A DNA stretch of 43,291 bases from Burkholderiaceae bacterium (GTDB lineage: Bacteria > Pseudomonadota > Gammaproteobacteria > Burkholderiales > Burkholderiaceae_C), in assembly GCA_030653255.1 (NCBI GenBank), contig JAURZS010000037.1, forward strand, positions 1 to 43,291. The letters are read 5' to 3'. Position numbers and translations under genes: made by a program. The notes under the pieces were generated by a model. It ran no database searches. It saw only the letters and a list, made by a program, of their open reading frames with translations, and was not told where the DNA came from. Positions 33,683 through 43,291 of the stretch are shown one piece after another (within the stretch, counting starts at the first letter, position 1; the number at the start of each line of letters is the position of its first letter).

Positions 33683-34453
33683 ATGAACAAAGCAGTTTTT
33701 CTGACCCCACTCGCGGCATTGATAGGCGCATTCGGCGCCACCGCACATTCCGAGGAACTGGGGCGCGTCATCTCGTCCACCCCTGTCATGCAACAGGTTG
33801 CCGTGCCGCAGCAGGTGTGCGGCCCTGAGCAGGGCATCATCAACCAGCCATCCTCCGGCGCGGGCGCTCTGATCGGCGGCATCGCCGGCGGCGCCATGGG
33901 CAACGCGGTCGGCGGCGGCGCGGGCCGTGCTGCCGCCACCATGATCGGCATCCTTGGCGGCGCCGTGATCGGCGACCGGATCGAAGGCTCCTCAGGCGGC
34001 TACGTGCAGCAGATCCAACGCTGCAATGTGCAGACCTCTTATGAAAACCGCGTCGTCGCCTACAACGTGACCTACGAATACGCTGGCAAGCAGTACTCCG
34101 CGCAAATGCCCAACGACCCCGGCCAGTATCTGCGGATACAGGTCACGCCCGTGGGCATGGTGCCCAGCCCGGCCGATGCCGGCCGCACTGCCGCTGCGCC
34201 GCCGATCGGCTATCCCCAGCAGGCCTATGGGCAACCCCCGTACGGGCAGCCCACCTATGTGCAGCCTGCGTACGGCCAGCCGACCTATGTGCAGCCCGGG
34301 GTGATCCTGGCCTCGCCGCCGGTGGTGTATGCGCCTTACCCCTACTACGCTCGCCCGTATTTCCCCCCGATCGGCGTTTCGCTGAACCTGGGCTTTTCGC
34401 GTGGCTATCACCGGAGTGGCTTGCGCGGCGGCCACACCCGCGGCTGGCGTTGA
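33683..34453 (+). CDS. Glycine-zipper outer-membrane-type protein
   Basis: A 256-residue exported protein. A signal peptide (residues 1-22, ending ATAHS) is followed by a glycine-zipper hairpin (about 57-101: GAGALIGGIAGGAMGNAVGG, then ILGGAVIGDRIEG), as in 17-kDa surface antigen (Rick_17kDa) proteins. A beta-rich segment (YENRVVAYNVTYEYAGKQY) comes next. The C-terminal third has a repeated YGQPTYVQP and is rich in Pro, Tyr and Gln. It lacks a lipobox Cys at the signal site. The function is unknown; such proteins are linked to envelope stress. Confidence 0.78.
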   Translation: MNKAVFLTPLAALIGAFGATAHSEELGRVISSTPVMQQVAVPQQVCGPEQGIINQPSSGAGALIGGIAGGAMGNAVGGGAGRAAATMIGILGGAVIGDRIEGSSGGYVQQIQRCNVQTSYENRVVAYNVTYEYAGKQYSAQMPNDPGQYLRIQVTPVGMVPSPADAGRTAAAPPIGYPQQAYGQPPYGQPTYVQPAYGQPTYVQPGVILASPPVVYAPYPYYARPYFPPIGVSLNLGFSRGYHRSGLRGGHTRGWR

Positions 34454-34542
34454 AGCGCCGGTGCACGGTGCGCAGGGGTTCCTGCGGCCGGCCCTGACCC
34501 CGTGCCTTAAAATGGGCGGTTTTCCCAACCGAGCCGCCTCCC

Positions 34543-36213
<1,671 letters not shown>

Positions 36214-37284
36214 CTAGATCACCACCGGCTCGGGCTCCAGGCGGATGCCGAAGCGCTCGTACACGCTGGTCTGTATGGCCCCGGCCAAGGTCATGACCTC
36301 GCCCCCGGTGGCCGGCGTCGCGCCGCCCCGGTTGACGAGCACCAGCGCCTGCTTTTCGTAGACGCCGGCATTGCCCACGGTCTTGCCCTTCCAGCCGCAG
36401 GCATCGATGAGCCAGCCCGCCGCAAGCTTGATGCTGCCGTCGGGCATGGGGTAGTGCACGATGCGCGGCTCGCGCGCGATGATGTCGGCGCACTGCTCGG
36501 GCGTCACCGTCGGGTTCTTGAAGAAACTGCCGGCATTGCCGATCACGCGCGGGTCGGGCAGCTTGGCGCTGCGGATGGCACAGATCCAGTCATGGATCTG
36601 CTGCGCACCGGGGTCGGCCACGCCGGTCTCGCGCATCTTGCGCTCCAGGTCCAGGTAGCCCAGCACCGGCTTCCAGGGGCGCGGCAGGCGGAACCGCACC
36701 CGGGTGATCAGCGCCCGCCCTTCCAGCCCGAACCCCTGCTGCAGGCTGTCCTCCTGCCCCGCCAGCGCCGGCGGGTGCTTGAAGACGGAATCGCGGTAAC
36801 CGAAGGCGCATTGGGCGGCATTCAGCGTGAAGCTGCGCCCGGTGTTCAGGTCCAGCGCGTCAAGCGACTCGAAGCGGTCCTGCAGCTCGACGCCGTAGGC
36901 GCCGATGTTCTGCACCGGAGAGGCGCCTACGGTGCCCGGGATCAGGGCCAGGTTTTCCAGGCCCGGCAGATCCTGTTCGAGTGTCCAGCGCACGAAATCG
37001 GCCCAGTTTTCGCCAGCGCCGGCCTCGACGATCCAGGCCCGGGGCTGGGTCTCGATCAGCGTGCGGCCCAGTATCTCGACCTTGAGGACCAGGGGCTTGA
37101 CGTCACCCGTCAGCACGATGTTGCTGCCGCCGCCCAGCACGAACTTGGGCATGCCGCGCCACATTGCGTCGGCCACGACCTCGCGCGCCGCCGCTTCATC
37201 GGCAATGCGCACAAGGTTGTGCGCCCGCGCAATGATACCGAAGGTGTTGTAAGACTGGAGCGGGACGTTCTTCTCGACTACCAT
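36214..37284 (-). CDS. murB: UDP-N-acetylenolpyruvoylglucosamine reductase
   Basis: A 356-residue FAD enzyme that reduces UDP-GlcNAc-enolpyruvate to UDP-MurNAc in peptidoglycan synthesis. It begins [16 protein letters not shown]-binding segments are [12 protein letters not shown] (49-60) and [19 protein letters not shown] (115-133). The catalytic Ser is S253 in [10 protein letters not shown], with SAKLPDP just before. It is convergent with argG and divergent from yajQ (41 bp apart). Confidence 0.95.
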   Translation of the reverse strand: MVVEKNVPLQSYNTFGIIARAHNLVRIADEAAAREVVADAMWRGMPKFVLGGGSNIVLTGDVKPLVLKVEILGRTLIETQPRAWIVEAGAGENWADFVRWTLEQDLPGLENLALIPGTVGASPVQNIGAYGVELQDRFESLDALDLNTGRSFTLNAAQCAFGYRDSVFKHPPALAGQEDSLQQGFGLEGRALITRVRFRLPRPWKPVLGYLDLERKMRETGVADPGAQQIHDWICAIRSAKLPDPRVIGNAGSFFKNPTVTPEQCADIIAREPRIVHYPMPDGSIKLAAGWLIDACGWKGKTVGNAGVYEKQALVLVNRGGATPATGGEVMTLAGAIQTSVYERFGIRLEPEPVVI

Positions 37285-37325
37285 TGGTGGATTCTCGCAC
37301 CCCTTTTTTTCCGACGGACCCGAAC

Positions 37326-37811
37326 ATGCCTTCTTTCGACACAGTCTGCGAACCCAATCTGGTGGAAGTCAAGAACGCGGTCGAAAACACCGCCAAGGAA
37401 TTAGGCACCCGCTTCGATTTCAAGGGCACGGCCGCCGCGATCGAGCACAAGGAAAAAGAGATCACCCTGATCGGCGACGCCGACTTCCAGCTCGCGCAGA
37501 TCGAGGACATTCTTCGCAACAAGCTGACCAAGCGCAGCGTCGATGTGCGCTACCTGGACCTCGGCGACGTGCAGAAAATGGGCGGCGACAAGGTCAAGCG
37601 GGTGATCAAGGTCAAAAGCGGCATCGAGACCGAAGACGCCAAGAAAATCACCCGGCTGCTCAAGGACAGCAAGCTCAAGGTACAGGCCGCCATCCAGGGC
37701 GACGCCGTGCGCGTGACCGGCGCCAAACGCGACGACCTGCAATCGGCCATGGCGCTGGTGCGCAAAGACCTGGCCGACATGCCGCTGACTTTCAACAACT
37801 TCCGCGACTAG
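37326..37811 (+). CDS. yajQ: YajQ family cyclic-di-GMP-binding protein
   Basis: A 161-residue protein of the YajQ family. Start [19 protein letters not shown] is typical; an upstream in-frame GTG at 37284 would add 14 residues and is less likely. Segments SRFDFKG-like ([10 protein letters not shown]), [19 protein letters not shown] and [24 protein letters not shown] are characteristic. The Xanthomonas member binds cyclic-di-GMP and alters gene expression; nucleotide and RNA binding are reported elsewhere. Confidence 0.93.
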   Translation: MPSFDTVCEPNLVEVKNAVENTAKELGTRFDFKGTAAAIEHKEKEITLIGDADFQLAQIEDILRNKLTKRSVDVRYLDLGDVQKMGGDKVKRVIKVKSGIETEDAKKITRLLKDSKLKVQAAIQGDAVRVTGAKRDDLQSAMALVRKDLADMPLTFNNFRD

Positions 37812-37813
37812 AC

Positions 37814-37841
37814 TGCGGCCGCAGCGCGCCCCGGGGCGCGC
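37814..37841. terminator. Tandem GC palindromes between yajQ and plsY
   Basis: A 10-bp palindrome TGCGGCCGCA (37814-37823) is followed at once by an 18-bp perfect palindrome (37824-37841, GCGCGCCCC and its complement). They lie between the convergent yajQ and plsY genes and probably serve as a bidirectional terminator without T-tracts. Confidence 0.45.
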
Positions 37842-37854
37842 ACTTCAGTGGCGG

Positions 37855-38481
37855 TCATTTCTTCTCGCCGATGCGGGGCTCCTTGCCCTCCAGCAGACGA
37901 TTGATATTGCCCCAGTGGCGCCACGCCAGCAACATGCCCATGATGAAGATGGCGAACAGGATGGAGCGGTCCAGATACCATTCGAGCCGGTCGCCCAGCA
38001 GGTAAAGCACCGGCGCCACCACAGCGCAGGTCAGCGAGGCCAGCGACGAGAAGCGGAAGACAAATGCCATCCCCAGCCAGACCAGGCCGACCCCCACCCC
38101 CAACAGCCAGTGGATGCCGAACATGACGCCGAACCAGGTGGCCACGCCCTTGCCCCCCTGAAACCGGAAGAACACCGGAAACAGATGCCCCAGAAAAGCG
38201 GCCATGCCCGCCAGCGCGATGGTGCGGTCGCCCAGGCCGAACTCGGAGCCGTAGCGCTGTACCAGAAACACCGGCAGCCAACCCTTGAGAGCGTCAAGCA
38301 GCAAGGTGGCAATGGCCGCACCCTTGTGGCCTGAGCGCAGGACATTGGTCGCACCGGGGTTCTTGCTGCCGTAGGTGCGCGGGTCTTTCAGGCCCGTGAC
38401 GCGGCTGATGATGACGGCAAAGGACAGCGAGCCCACCAGGTAGGCGGCGAGGATGGCAATGATCGGGTAATAGGTCTGCAT
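37855..38481 (-). CDS. plsY: Glycerol-3-phosphate acyltransferase PlsY
   Basis: A 208-residue integral membrane protein that transfers the acyl group from acyl-phosphate to glycerol-3-phosphate. Motifs include YLVGSLSFAVIISR, DPRTYGSKNPGATNVLRSG (33-51), GHLFPVFFRFQGGKGVATWFG (about 97-117), and RHWGNINRLLEGKEPR at the end. About five membrane segments are visible. Plus-frame open frames overlapping it are shadows. The aldo/keto reductase stop lies 7 bp upstream. Confidence 0.94.
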   Translation of the reverse strand: MQTYYPIIAILAAYLVGSLSFAVIISRVTGLKDPRTYGSKNPGATNVLRSGHKGAAIATLLLDALKGWLPVFLVQRYGSEFGLGDRTIALAGMAAFLGHLFPVFFRFQGGKGVATWFGVMFGIHWLLGVGVGLVWLGMAFVFRFSSLASLTCAVVAPVLYLLGDRLEWYLDRSILFAIFIMGMLLAWRHWGNINRLLEGKEPRIGEKK

Positions 38482-38488
38482 GGCAATG

Positions 38489-39553
38489 TCAGTTGGCAGG
38501 GTCGCGCATCACCCAGCGCAGGGCATCGATTTTGGCGATCACCTCGGGGGCCAGTTGCACCTCGCGTGCCGCCATGTTTTCCTCCAGCTGCGCCAGCGAA
38601 GTCACGCCGATGATGGTGCTGGCCACCGACCAGCGCTGGTAGCAGAAAGCCAGCGCCAACTGCACCGGCGTCAGGCCATGTTCGCGCGCCATCGCGTTGT
38701 AGCGCCGCGCGCCATCCAGCGCCTCGGGCCGGCCCCAGCGCTGCTGGCGGGATTTCTCGTAGCGTGTCAGGCGCGCCGCCTGCGGCGCATCGGGCGCCAC
38801 CAGCCCCGACTTGTCGTACTTGCCGGTCAGCAGGCCGAAGGCCAGCGGCGAATAGGCCAGCAGGGACACCTGGAGATGGTGCATGGTCTCGTCGAGTCCG
38901 TTGTCCACGCCGCGCGCCACCAGGTTGTAGACGTTCTGCACCGTGGCTACACGCGGCAGCCCGTGCTGCTCGGCCACCCGGACGAATTCATGCACGCCAT
39001 AAGGCGTCTCGTTGGACAGGCCAATGGCGCGCACCTTGCCTGCCTTGACGAGGCGGGCCAGGGCTTCGAGCTGCTCATGGATCGACAGCACCTGGCGTTC
39101 CTTGCCGGGATCGAAGTAGCTCGCGCCGAACATGGGCACGTGGCGCAGCGGCCAATGAATCTGGTAGAGATCGATGACGTCGGTCTTGAGGCGCTTGAGG
39201 CTCTTGTCGCAGGAGTCGATCAAGTCCTGCTGCGTGACGTCGATGCTGCCGCCGCGGATCCAGGGCGTGCCACGCGCCGGGCCCGCCGCCTTGGTCGCGA
39301 GCACAACCCGGCCCCGCATGCCCGGTCGCGCGGCAAACCAGTTGCCGAGGATGGTTTCGGTCGCGCCATAGGTTTCTGCGCGGGTCGGCACCGAGTACAT
39401 CTCCGCCGTGTCGATGAAGTTGATGCCCATCTCGACCGCGCGGTCGAGGATGGCGTGGGCCAGCGGCTGATCGACCTGCTCACCGAAGGTCATGGTGCCC
39501 ATGCAGACCGGCGTAACCCTGAGGCTGCTATGTCCGAGTTGAATTGTGTTCAT
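38489..39553 (-). CDS. Aldo/keto reductase, Tas-like
   Basis: A 354-residue NADP(H)-dependent aldo/keto reductase. The start MNTIQLGHSSLRVTPVCMGTMTFGEQ and the long FDP / SIHEQLEALARLVKAGKVRAIGLSNET region match E. coli Tas (about 346 residues). The catalytic tetrad is likely Asp (NFIDTAEMY), Tyr (AEMYSVP), Lys (ATKAAG) and His (YQIHWP). The substrate is unknown. It lies between plsY and the acyl-CoA synthetase on one strand. Confidence 0.9.
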   Translation of the reverse strand: MNTIQLGHSSLRVTPVCMGTMTFGEQVDQPLAHAILDRAVEMGINFIDTAEMYSVPTRAETYGATETILGNWFAARPGMRGRVVLATKAAGPARGTPWIRGGSIDVTQQDLIDSCDKSLKRLKTDVIDLYQIHWPLRHVPMFGASYFDPGKERQVLSIHEQLEALARLVKAGKVRAIGLSNETPYGVHEFVRVAEQHGLPRVATVQNVYNLVARGVDNGLDETMHHLQVSLLAYSPLAFGLLTGKYDKSGLVAPDAPQAARLTRYEKSRQQRWGRPEALDGARRYNAMAREHGLTPVQLALAFCYQRWSVASTIIGVTSLAQLEENMAAREVQLAPEVIAKIDALRWVMRDPAN

Positions 39554-39559
39554 GGGTCG

Positions 39560-41314
39560 CTACTGTGCCAGATATCGCGGGCCGGGCGCTTGGCCCGCCT
39601 CCCGGGCCTCTTCGCGCTGGCGCAGGATGCGCCGCTGCACCTTGCCGGTGGTGGTCATGGGCAGGGTGTCGATGAACTCGATCTCCTTGGGGTACTCATA
39701 GGGCGCCAGCCGGCCCTTGACGTGGTTCTGCAATTGCACAGTCAGACCGGCCTGGAACTGCGGCGAGCCCAGCCCCGTCTGCCCCTGCTCGCGCAGGTAG
39801 TCCGCCGACAGAACCACATAGGCCTTGACCACGGCGCCGCGCTCGCGGTCCGGCTTGGGCACCACGGCGGCATTGGCCACAGCGGCGTGCCCGACCAGAC
39901 AATCTTCGATTTCGCTCGGGCCGATGCGGTAGCCCGAAGACTTGAACACATCGTCCGCGCGGCCCTTGTACCAGAGGTAGCCGTCCTCGTCCCAGGCGGC
40001 GAGGTCGCCGGTGCGGCACCAGTCGCCGCTGAACTTGGCCTGCGTGCCCTTGTCATTGCGCCAGTACCCGAGGAAGAACGCCGGGTCCGGGTGGCCATGA
40101 ATGTCCCGGCGGTGCACGGACACATCGCCCACCTCGCCGGGCCCGCAGGGACGGTCGTGCGCGTCGAGCACGGCCACGCGGTGGCCGGGGTAGGGCCGCC
40201 CCATGCTGCCGGGGCGTGCCGGCCAATGAAGCCCGCAATTGCCGACGATGTAGTTGATCTCCGTCTGGCCAAATATCTCATTGACGATCAGGCCCAGTTC
40301 GTCGCGGCAATAGGCAAACACCGCCTCGCCCACGGCCTCGCCACCGCTCATGAGGGCCTGCAGCCGCAGCCGGAAACGTTTGCGCGGCTTGGGGAAGGCT
40401 TTCATCATGGCCTTGAGTGCCGTCGGGAACAGAAAGCAGTGTGTGACCTGGTGGGCCTGCATCAACTCGAAGGCCGTCTCCGGGTGAAAGCGCCCGTTGT
40501 AGGCCACGATGGGTCGGCCAAAGTACAGCGTGGGCAGCAGCGCATCCATCAGCCCGCCGGTCCAGGCCCAGTCGGCCGGCGACCAGAACACCGCCGCGCT
40601 GGCCTCGTTGCGCAGGCCATCGAAGCCGAACCAGTCCTGGCTGCAGACAAAGCCCGTCAGATTGCCGATCAGCACGCGGTGCGGCCACAAGGCTCCCTTG
40701 GGCGCGCCAGTGGTGCCGCTGGTATAGATGATGAGCGCGGGGTCTTCGCTGCGCGTGGGCACGGCGGCATAGCGCGCCGGCTGCAACGCCAGCTGCAACT
40801 CGAACTCGATGTCGGACTGCCCCGCCACATCGCCGAAAGCCAGCACGCGGCGCAGCGCGGGGCAGCCCACGCGCGCCTCCGACAGATGGCCGATGGTGCT
40901 TTCGTCGGCAATGGCAACCACCGCCTGGCTGTCGCACAGGCGGAACTCCAGCGCCTCGGGGCCGAACAGCATCGACAAGGGCACCGCCACCGCACCCATC
41001 TGGAACACAGCCATGTAGGCCACGGCGGTCTCGAAGCGCTGTGGCATCACGATGGCGACGCGGTCGCCGCGACGCACGCCCAGCGTCTCCAGCAAGTTGC
41101 TCAGGCGGTTGGCCTCCTGCTGGAGTTGCAGATAGCTGTGGGTCTTGTGCGTACCGTCGGGCCGGGCGGCGTGGATCGCGGGCAGGCGCCGGGTCTGCGC
41201 GCCTTCGGCCCAGCGGGTGCAGCAGACCTGCGCGATGTTGAAGTACGCGGGCACCTGCCAGCCAAAACCCTCGTAGAGGCTGCGGTAGTTGTCGTGGCCC
41301 TGACTGACGCGCAT
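39560..41314 (-). CDS. Acyl-CoA synthetase (AMP-forming)
   Basis: A 584-residue ANL-superfamily ligase, shorter than acetyl-CoA synthetase Acs (about 650). Motifs are IIYTSGTTGAPKGALWPHRVL, FGQTEINYIVGN, RTGDLAAWDEDGYLWYKGRADDVFKSSGYRIGP and PMTTTGKVQRRIL with the catalytic Lys. Its best match is the acetyl/medium-chain acyl-CoA ligase type. The start at 41314 is 25 bp from the start of a divergent alpha/beta hydrolase, so promoters must overlap coding ends. Confidence 0.88.
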   Translation of the reverse strand: MRVSQGHDNYRSLYEGFGWQVPAYFNIAQVCCTRWAEGAQTRRLPAIHAARPDGTHKTHSYLQLQQEANRLSNLLETLGVRRGDRVAIVMPQRFETAVAYMAVFQMGAVAVPLSMLFGPEALEFRLCDSQAVVAIADESTIGHLSEARVGCPALRRVLAFGDVAGQSDIEFELQLALQPARYAAVPTRSEDPALIIYTSGTTGAPKGALWPHRVLIGNLTGFVCSQDWFGFDGLRNEASAAVFWSPADWAWTGGLMDALLPTLYFGRPIVAYNGRFHPETAFELMQAHQVTHCFLFPTALKAMMKAFPKPRKRFRLRLQALMSGGEAVGEAVFAYCRDELGLIVNEIFGQTEINYIVGNCGLHWPARPGSMGRPYPGHRVAVLDAHDRPCGPGEVGDVSVHRRDIHGHPDPAFFLGYWRNDKGTQAKFSGDWCRTGDLAAWDEDGYLWYKGRADDVFKSSGYRIGPSEIEDCLVGHAAVANAAVVPKPDRERGAVVKAYVVLSADYLREQGQTGLGSPQFQAGLTVQLQNHVKGRLAPYEYPKEIEFIDTLPMTTTGKVQRRILRQREEAREAGQAPGPRYLAQ

Positions 41315-41339
41315 GGTCCCATCTCCTTATGATTGCAGA

Positions 41340-42251
41340 ATGTACCAAGTCAAACGCGTTTCACGCAGCGAATTCATCCCCGTGCGCAATCTGGACTACC
41401 ACGTTCGCGTCTGGGGCGAACCGGCGGCAGGCCAGCCGCCCTTGTTCCTGATGCACGGCTTCATGGATGTCGGCGCGTCGTGGCAGTTCATGGTCGACGC
41501 TCTGGTCGAGGACCGCCACGTGATCGCACCCGACTGGCGCGGCTTTGGCCTGACCCGCCGTAGCGACGGCGGTACCGTAGACAACTACTGGTTTCCCGAT
41601 TACCTGGCCGATCTCGATTTCCTGATGGACCACTATGCCGGCGACCAGCCGGTCAATCTGGTGGGCCACAGCATGGGCGGCAATGTGATCATGCACTACG
41701 CCGGCGTGCGGCCAAAGCGCATCAAGCGCCTGATCAACCTCGAAGGCTTTGGCCTGCCCGCCTCGCAGGCCGACGACGCCCCGGGGCGCTATGCCCGCTG
41801 GATCGACGAGGTCAAGGCCCTGCACCAGGGCACCAAGGGACTGGTGGCCTACGAAAGCTCGGCCGGAGTGACGCGCCGGCTCATGCGCAACAACCCGCGG
41901 CTGAGCCAGGACAAGGCGGACTGGCTGGCACAGCACTGGGCCCGGCCCAATGCCGAGGGGCGCTGGGAGATCTTCGGCGACCCCGCGCACAAGCTCGTCT
42001 CCGCCAACATTCACCGGGTCGAGGAAGTGCTGGCCATGTACCGGCGCATCACCGCCCCCACCCTGATGGTGGAGGCCAGCGACAACCTCCTGGAGCGCTG
42101 GTGGAAAGGCAACTACAGCCACGCCGAATTCCAGGAGCGCATCCGGCACGTGCCCCACCTGTCGCGGGCCGGGGTCGCGGACGCCGGCCACATGCTGCAC
42201 CACGACCAGCCACAACGACTGGCCGAACTGATCGAGGGCTTCATGGCCTGA
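41340..42251 (+). CDS. Alpha/beta hydrolase
   Basis: A 303-residue alpha/beta hydrolase with a normal triad: nucleophile elbow GHSMGG (in LVGHSMGGNVIMHYA), an acid in the VEASDN segment, and the C-terminal His in VADAGHMLHHDQP. The oxyanion strand is FLMHGFMDVGASW. ATG at 41340 (MYQVKRVSRSEF) is preferred to 41313. It is divergent from the acyl-CoA synthetase. The substrate is unknown; esterase or haloalkane-dehalogenase-like activity is possible. Confidence 0.88.
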   Translation: MYQVKRVSRSEFIPVRNLDYHVRVWGEPAAGQPPLFLMHGFMDVGASWQFMVDALVEDRHVIAPDWRGFGLTRRSDGGTVDNYWFPDYLADLDFLMDHYAGDQPVNLVGHSMGGNVIMHYAGVRPKRIKRLINLEGFGLPASQADDAPGRYARWIDEVKALHQGTKGLVAYESSAGVTRRLMRNNPRLSQDKADWLAQHWARPNAEGRWEIFGDPAHKLVSANIHRVEEVLAMYRRITAPTLMVEASDNLLERWWKGNYSHAEFQERIRHVPHLSRAGVADAGHMLHHDQPQRLAELIEGFMA

Positions 42252-42278
42252 GGGCGTGCGGCTGCCACTGCGCGCCCT
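42251..42278 (+). terminator. Hairpin after the hydrolase gene, possible terminator
   Basis: AGGGCGTGC (42251-42259) pairs with GCGCGCCCT (42270-42278) with one G-U pair and a 10-base loop. It overlaps the last base of the hydrolase stop. No T-tract follows. Confidence 0.35.
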
Positions 42279-42343
42279 GCGGGGCCGGCATGCGAAAATG
42301 CGCGGCTACCGCTCACTCACAAGCCAAAGAACAGGATTTCCCC

Positions 42344-43291
42344 ATGGAAGCAGAACGCATCAACCAGATCGACGCCCTCCTCTCGGACCTGAGCGCCAGG
42401 ACCGAAGATCTCCGGAGGTATCTTTGACTTCGATGCCAAGGCAGAGAGGCTGAGGACCGTCAACGCGTCGCTTGAGGACCCCGCGGTCTGGAACGACCCC
42501 AAACGCGCCCAGGACCTGGGGCGCGAGAAAAAATCGCTGGAAGGCATCGTGCTGTCGATCGACCGGCTCACCAGCGAGCTGTCGGACAACCGCGAGCTGT
42601 TCGACATGTCCAAGGCCGAATCCGATGAAGACGGCCTGCAGACCATCGAATCCGACACCGCCAAGCTGCGCCAGGAGATCGAACAGCTCGAATTCCGCCG
42701 CATGTTCAACAACCCGGCGGACCCGCTCAATGCCTTCCTGGACATCCAGGCCGGCGCCGGCGGCACCGAAGCCTGCGACTGGGCCAGCATGCTGCTGCGC
42801 CAGTACCTGCGCTATGCCGAGCGCAAGGGGTTCAAGACCGAGGTCATGGAAGAGTCCGCCGGCGACGTCGCCGGCATCAAGAGCGCGACGATCAAGCTGG
42901 AGGGCGAGTACGCCTTCGGCCTGCTGCGCACTGAAACCGGCGTGCACCGGCTGGTGCGCAAATCGCCCTTCGACTCCTCGGGCGGGCGTCACACCTCGTT
43001 CGCGTCGGTGTTCGTCTACCCGGAGGTGGACGACAACATCGAGATCGACATCAATCCGGCCGATGTGCGCGTGGACACCTACCGCGCCAGCGGCGCCGGC
43101 GGCCAGCACATCAACAAGACCGACTCGGCGGTGCGCCTCACGCACATACCGACCGGCATCGTCGTGCAGTGCCAGAACGACCGCTCCCAACACCGCAACC
43201 GCGACGAGGCCTGGCAGATGCTGCGCTCGCGCATGTACGAGCACGAGATGCGCATCAAGATGGCGGCGCAGCAAAAGCTCGAAGACTCCAA
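42344..43291 (+). CDS. prfB: Peptide chain release factor 2, programmed frameshift, 3' end outside window
   Basis: RF2 recognises UGA and UAA stop codons. The first frame gives 27 residues ([27 protein letters not shown]), then an in-frame TGA at 42425-42427. A +1 shift there continues as [16 protein letters not shown]. Later the SPF anticodon tripeptide (KSPFDSSGG) and the GGQ peptide-release motif ([15 protein letters not shown]) are visible. About 316 residues are in the window and the reading frame continues past the end. lysS often follows it in this group. Confidence 0.95.
42414..42428 (+). promoter_or_regulatory. prfB +1 frameshift site (GGAGG upstream of CTT TGA C)
   Basis: An internal Shine-Dalgarno-like GGAGG (42414-42418) lies three bases before CTT (42422-42424) and the TGA (42425-42427), followed by C. 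This is the classical RF2 autoregulation signal: low RF2 slows reading of the TGA and favours the +1 shift. Confidence 0.93.

Noticed and set aside
34471-34486. Hairpin CGCAGG-GGTT-CCTGCG after the glycine-zipper gene as a terminator
   Set aside because: Only six pairs and no T-tract, in GC-rich DNA where such matches arise by chance.
38480-41332. Plus-strand frame of 950 codons across the aldo/keto reductase and acyl-CoA synthetase
   Set aside because: It is an antisense shadow; composition is dominated by His, Arg, Ala and Gly and no family pattern is seen.

Overview
The window looks like chromosomal DNA from a GC-rich betaproteobacterium of the order Burkholderiales, probably Comamonadaceae or a close relative. 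The reasons are the several Bug-type (TctC-like) periplasmic receptors, the gene order folC / SPOR protein / cvpA / purF / metZ / gltX, and the codon use. It has two halves: an accessory catabolic region (1 to about 24.1 kb) and a conserved housekeeping region (about 26.1 to 43.3 kb). Between them lie an IS3-family remnant, one exported orphan gene and a toxin-antitoxin pair.

Region A (1-4733, + strand) holds the end of a Bug receptor, a MarR regulator, a group A flavoprotein hydroxylase, a DUF2783 microprotein, a single-domain VOC protein and a complete fumarylacetoacetase. It reads as an aromatic ring hydroxylation, cleavage and hydrolysis route ending at a fumarylacetoacetate-type diketo acid. 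Region B (4841-6652, +) is a Bug receptor plus a crotonase, with a palindrome in front. Region C (6674-14629, - strand) is a tight operon: Bug receptor, CaiC-like acyl-CoA ligase, second Bug receptor, old yellow enzyme homologue, double-domain CaiB-type CoA transferase, then a TetR regulator. It suggests import of a carboxylic acid, CoA activation or transfer, and enoate-type reduction. A LysR gene is divergent from it, with a good inverted repeat between them.

Region D (16206-24066, +) is the least explained cluster: Bug receptor, alpha/beta hydrolase-fold protein, IclR regulator, Asp/Glu-racemase-fold protein, fumarate-reductase-type flavoprotein, MmgE/PrpD protein and a second flavoprotein dehydrogenase. 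Several members lack the residues expected for their family's usual chemistry. A perfect inverted repeat flanks the probable -10 box of its promoter.

Region E (24064-26000) holds the right end of a degraded IS3-type element, whose terminal repeat supplies the stop codon of the preceding flavoprotein gene. An unknown exported protein and a RelE/ParE-Phd/YefM pair follow. Region F starts with tRNA-Ala, tRNA-Glu and tRNA-Asp (- strand, with a promoter and an intrinsic terminator). It continues with gltX, metZ, purF, cvpA, a SPOR protein and folC (-), an ArsC/Spx-like gene, a glycine-zipper protein, ppnP and argG (+), murB (-), yajQ (+), plsY, an aldo/keto reductase and an acyl-CoA synthetase (-), a divergent alpha/beta hydrolase (+), and prfB with its programmed frameshift, cut by the window end.

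All functional calls come from reading motifs and gene order. No database search was possible.
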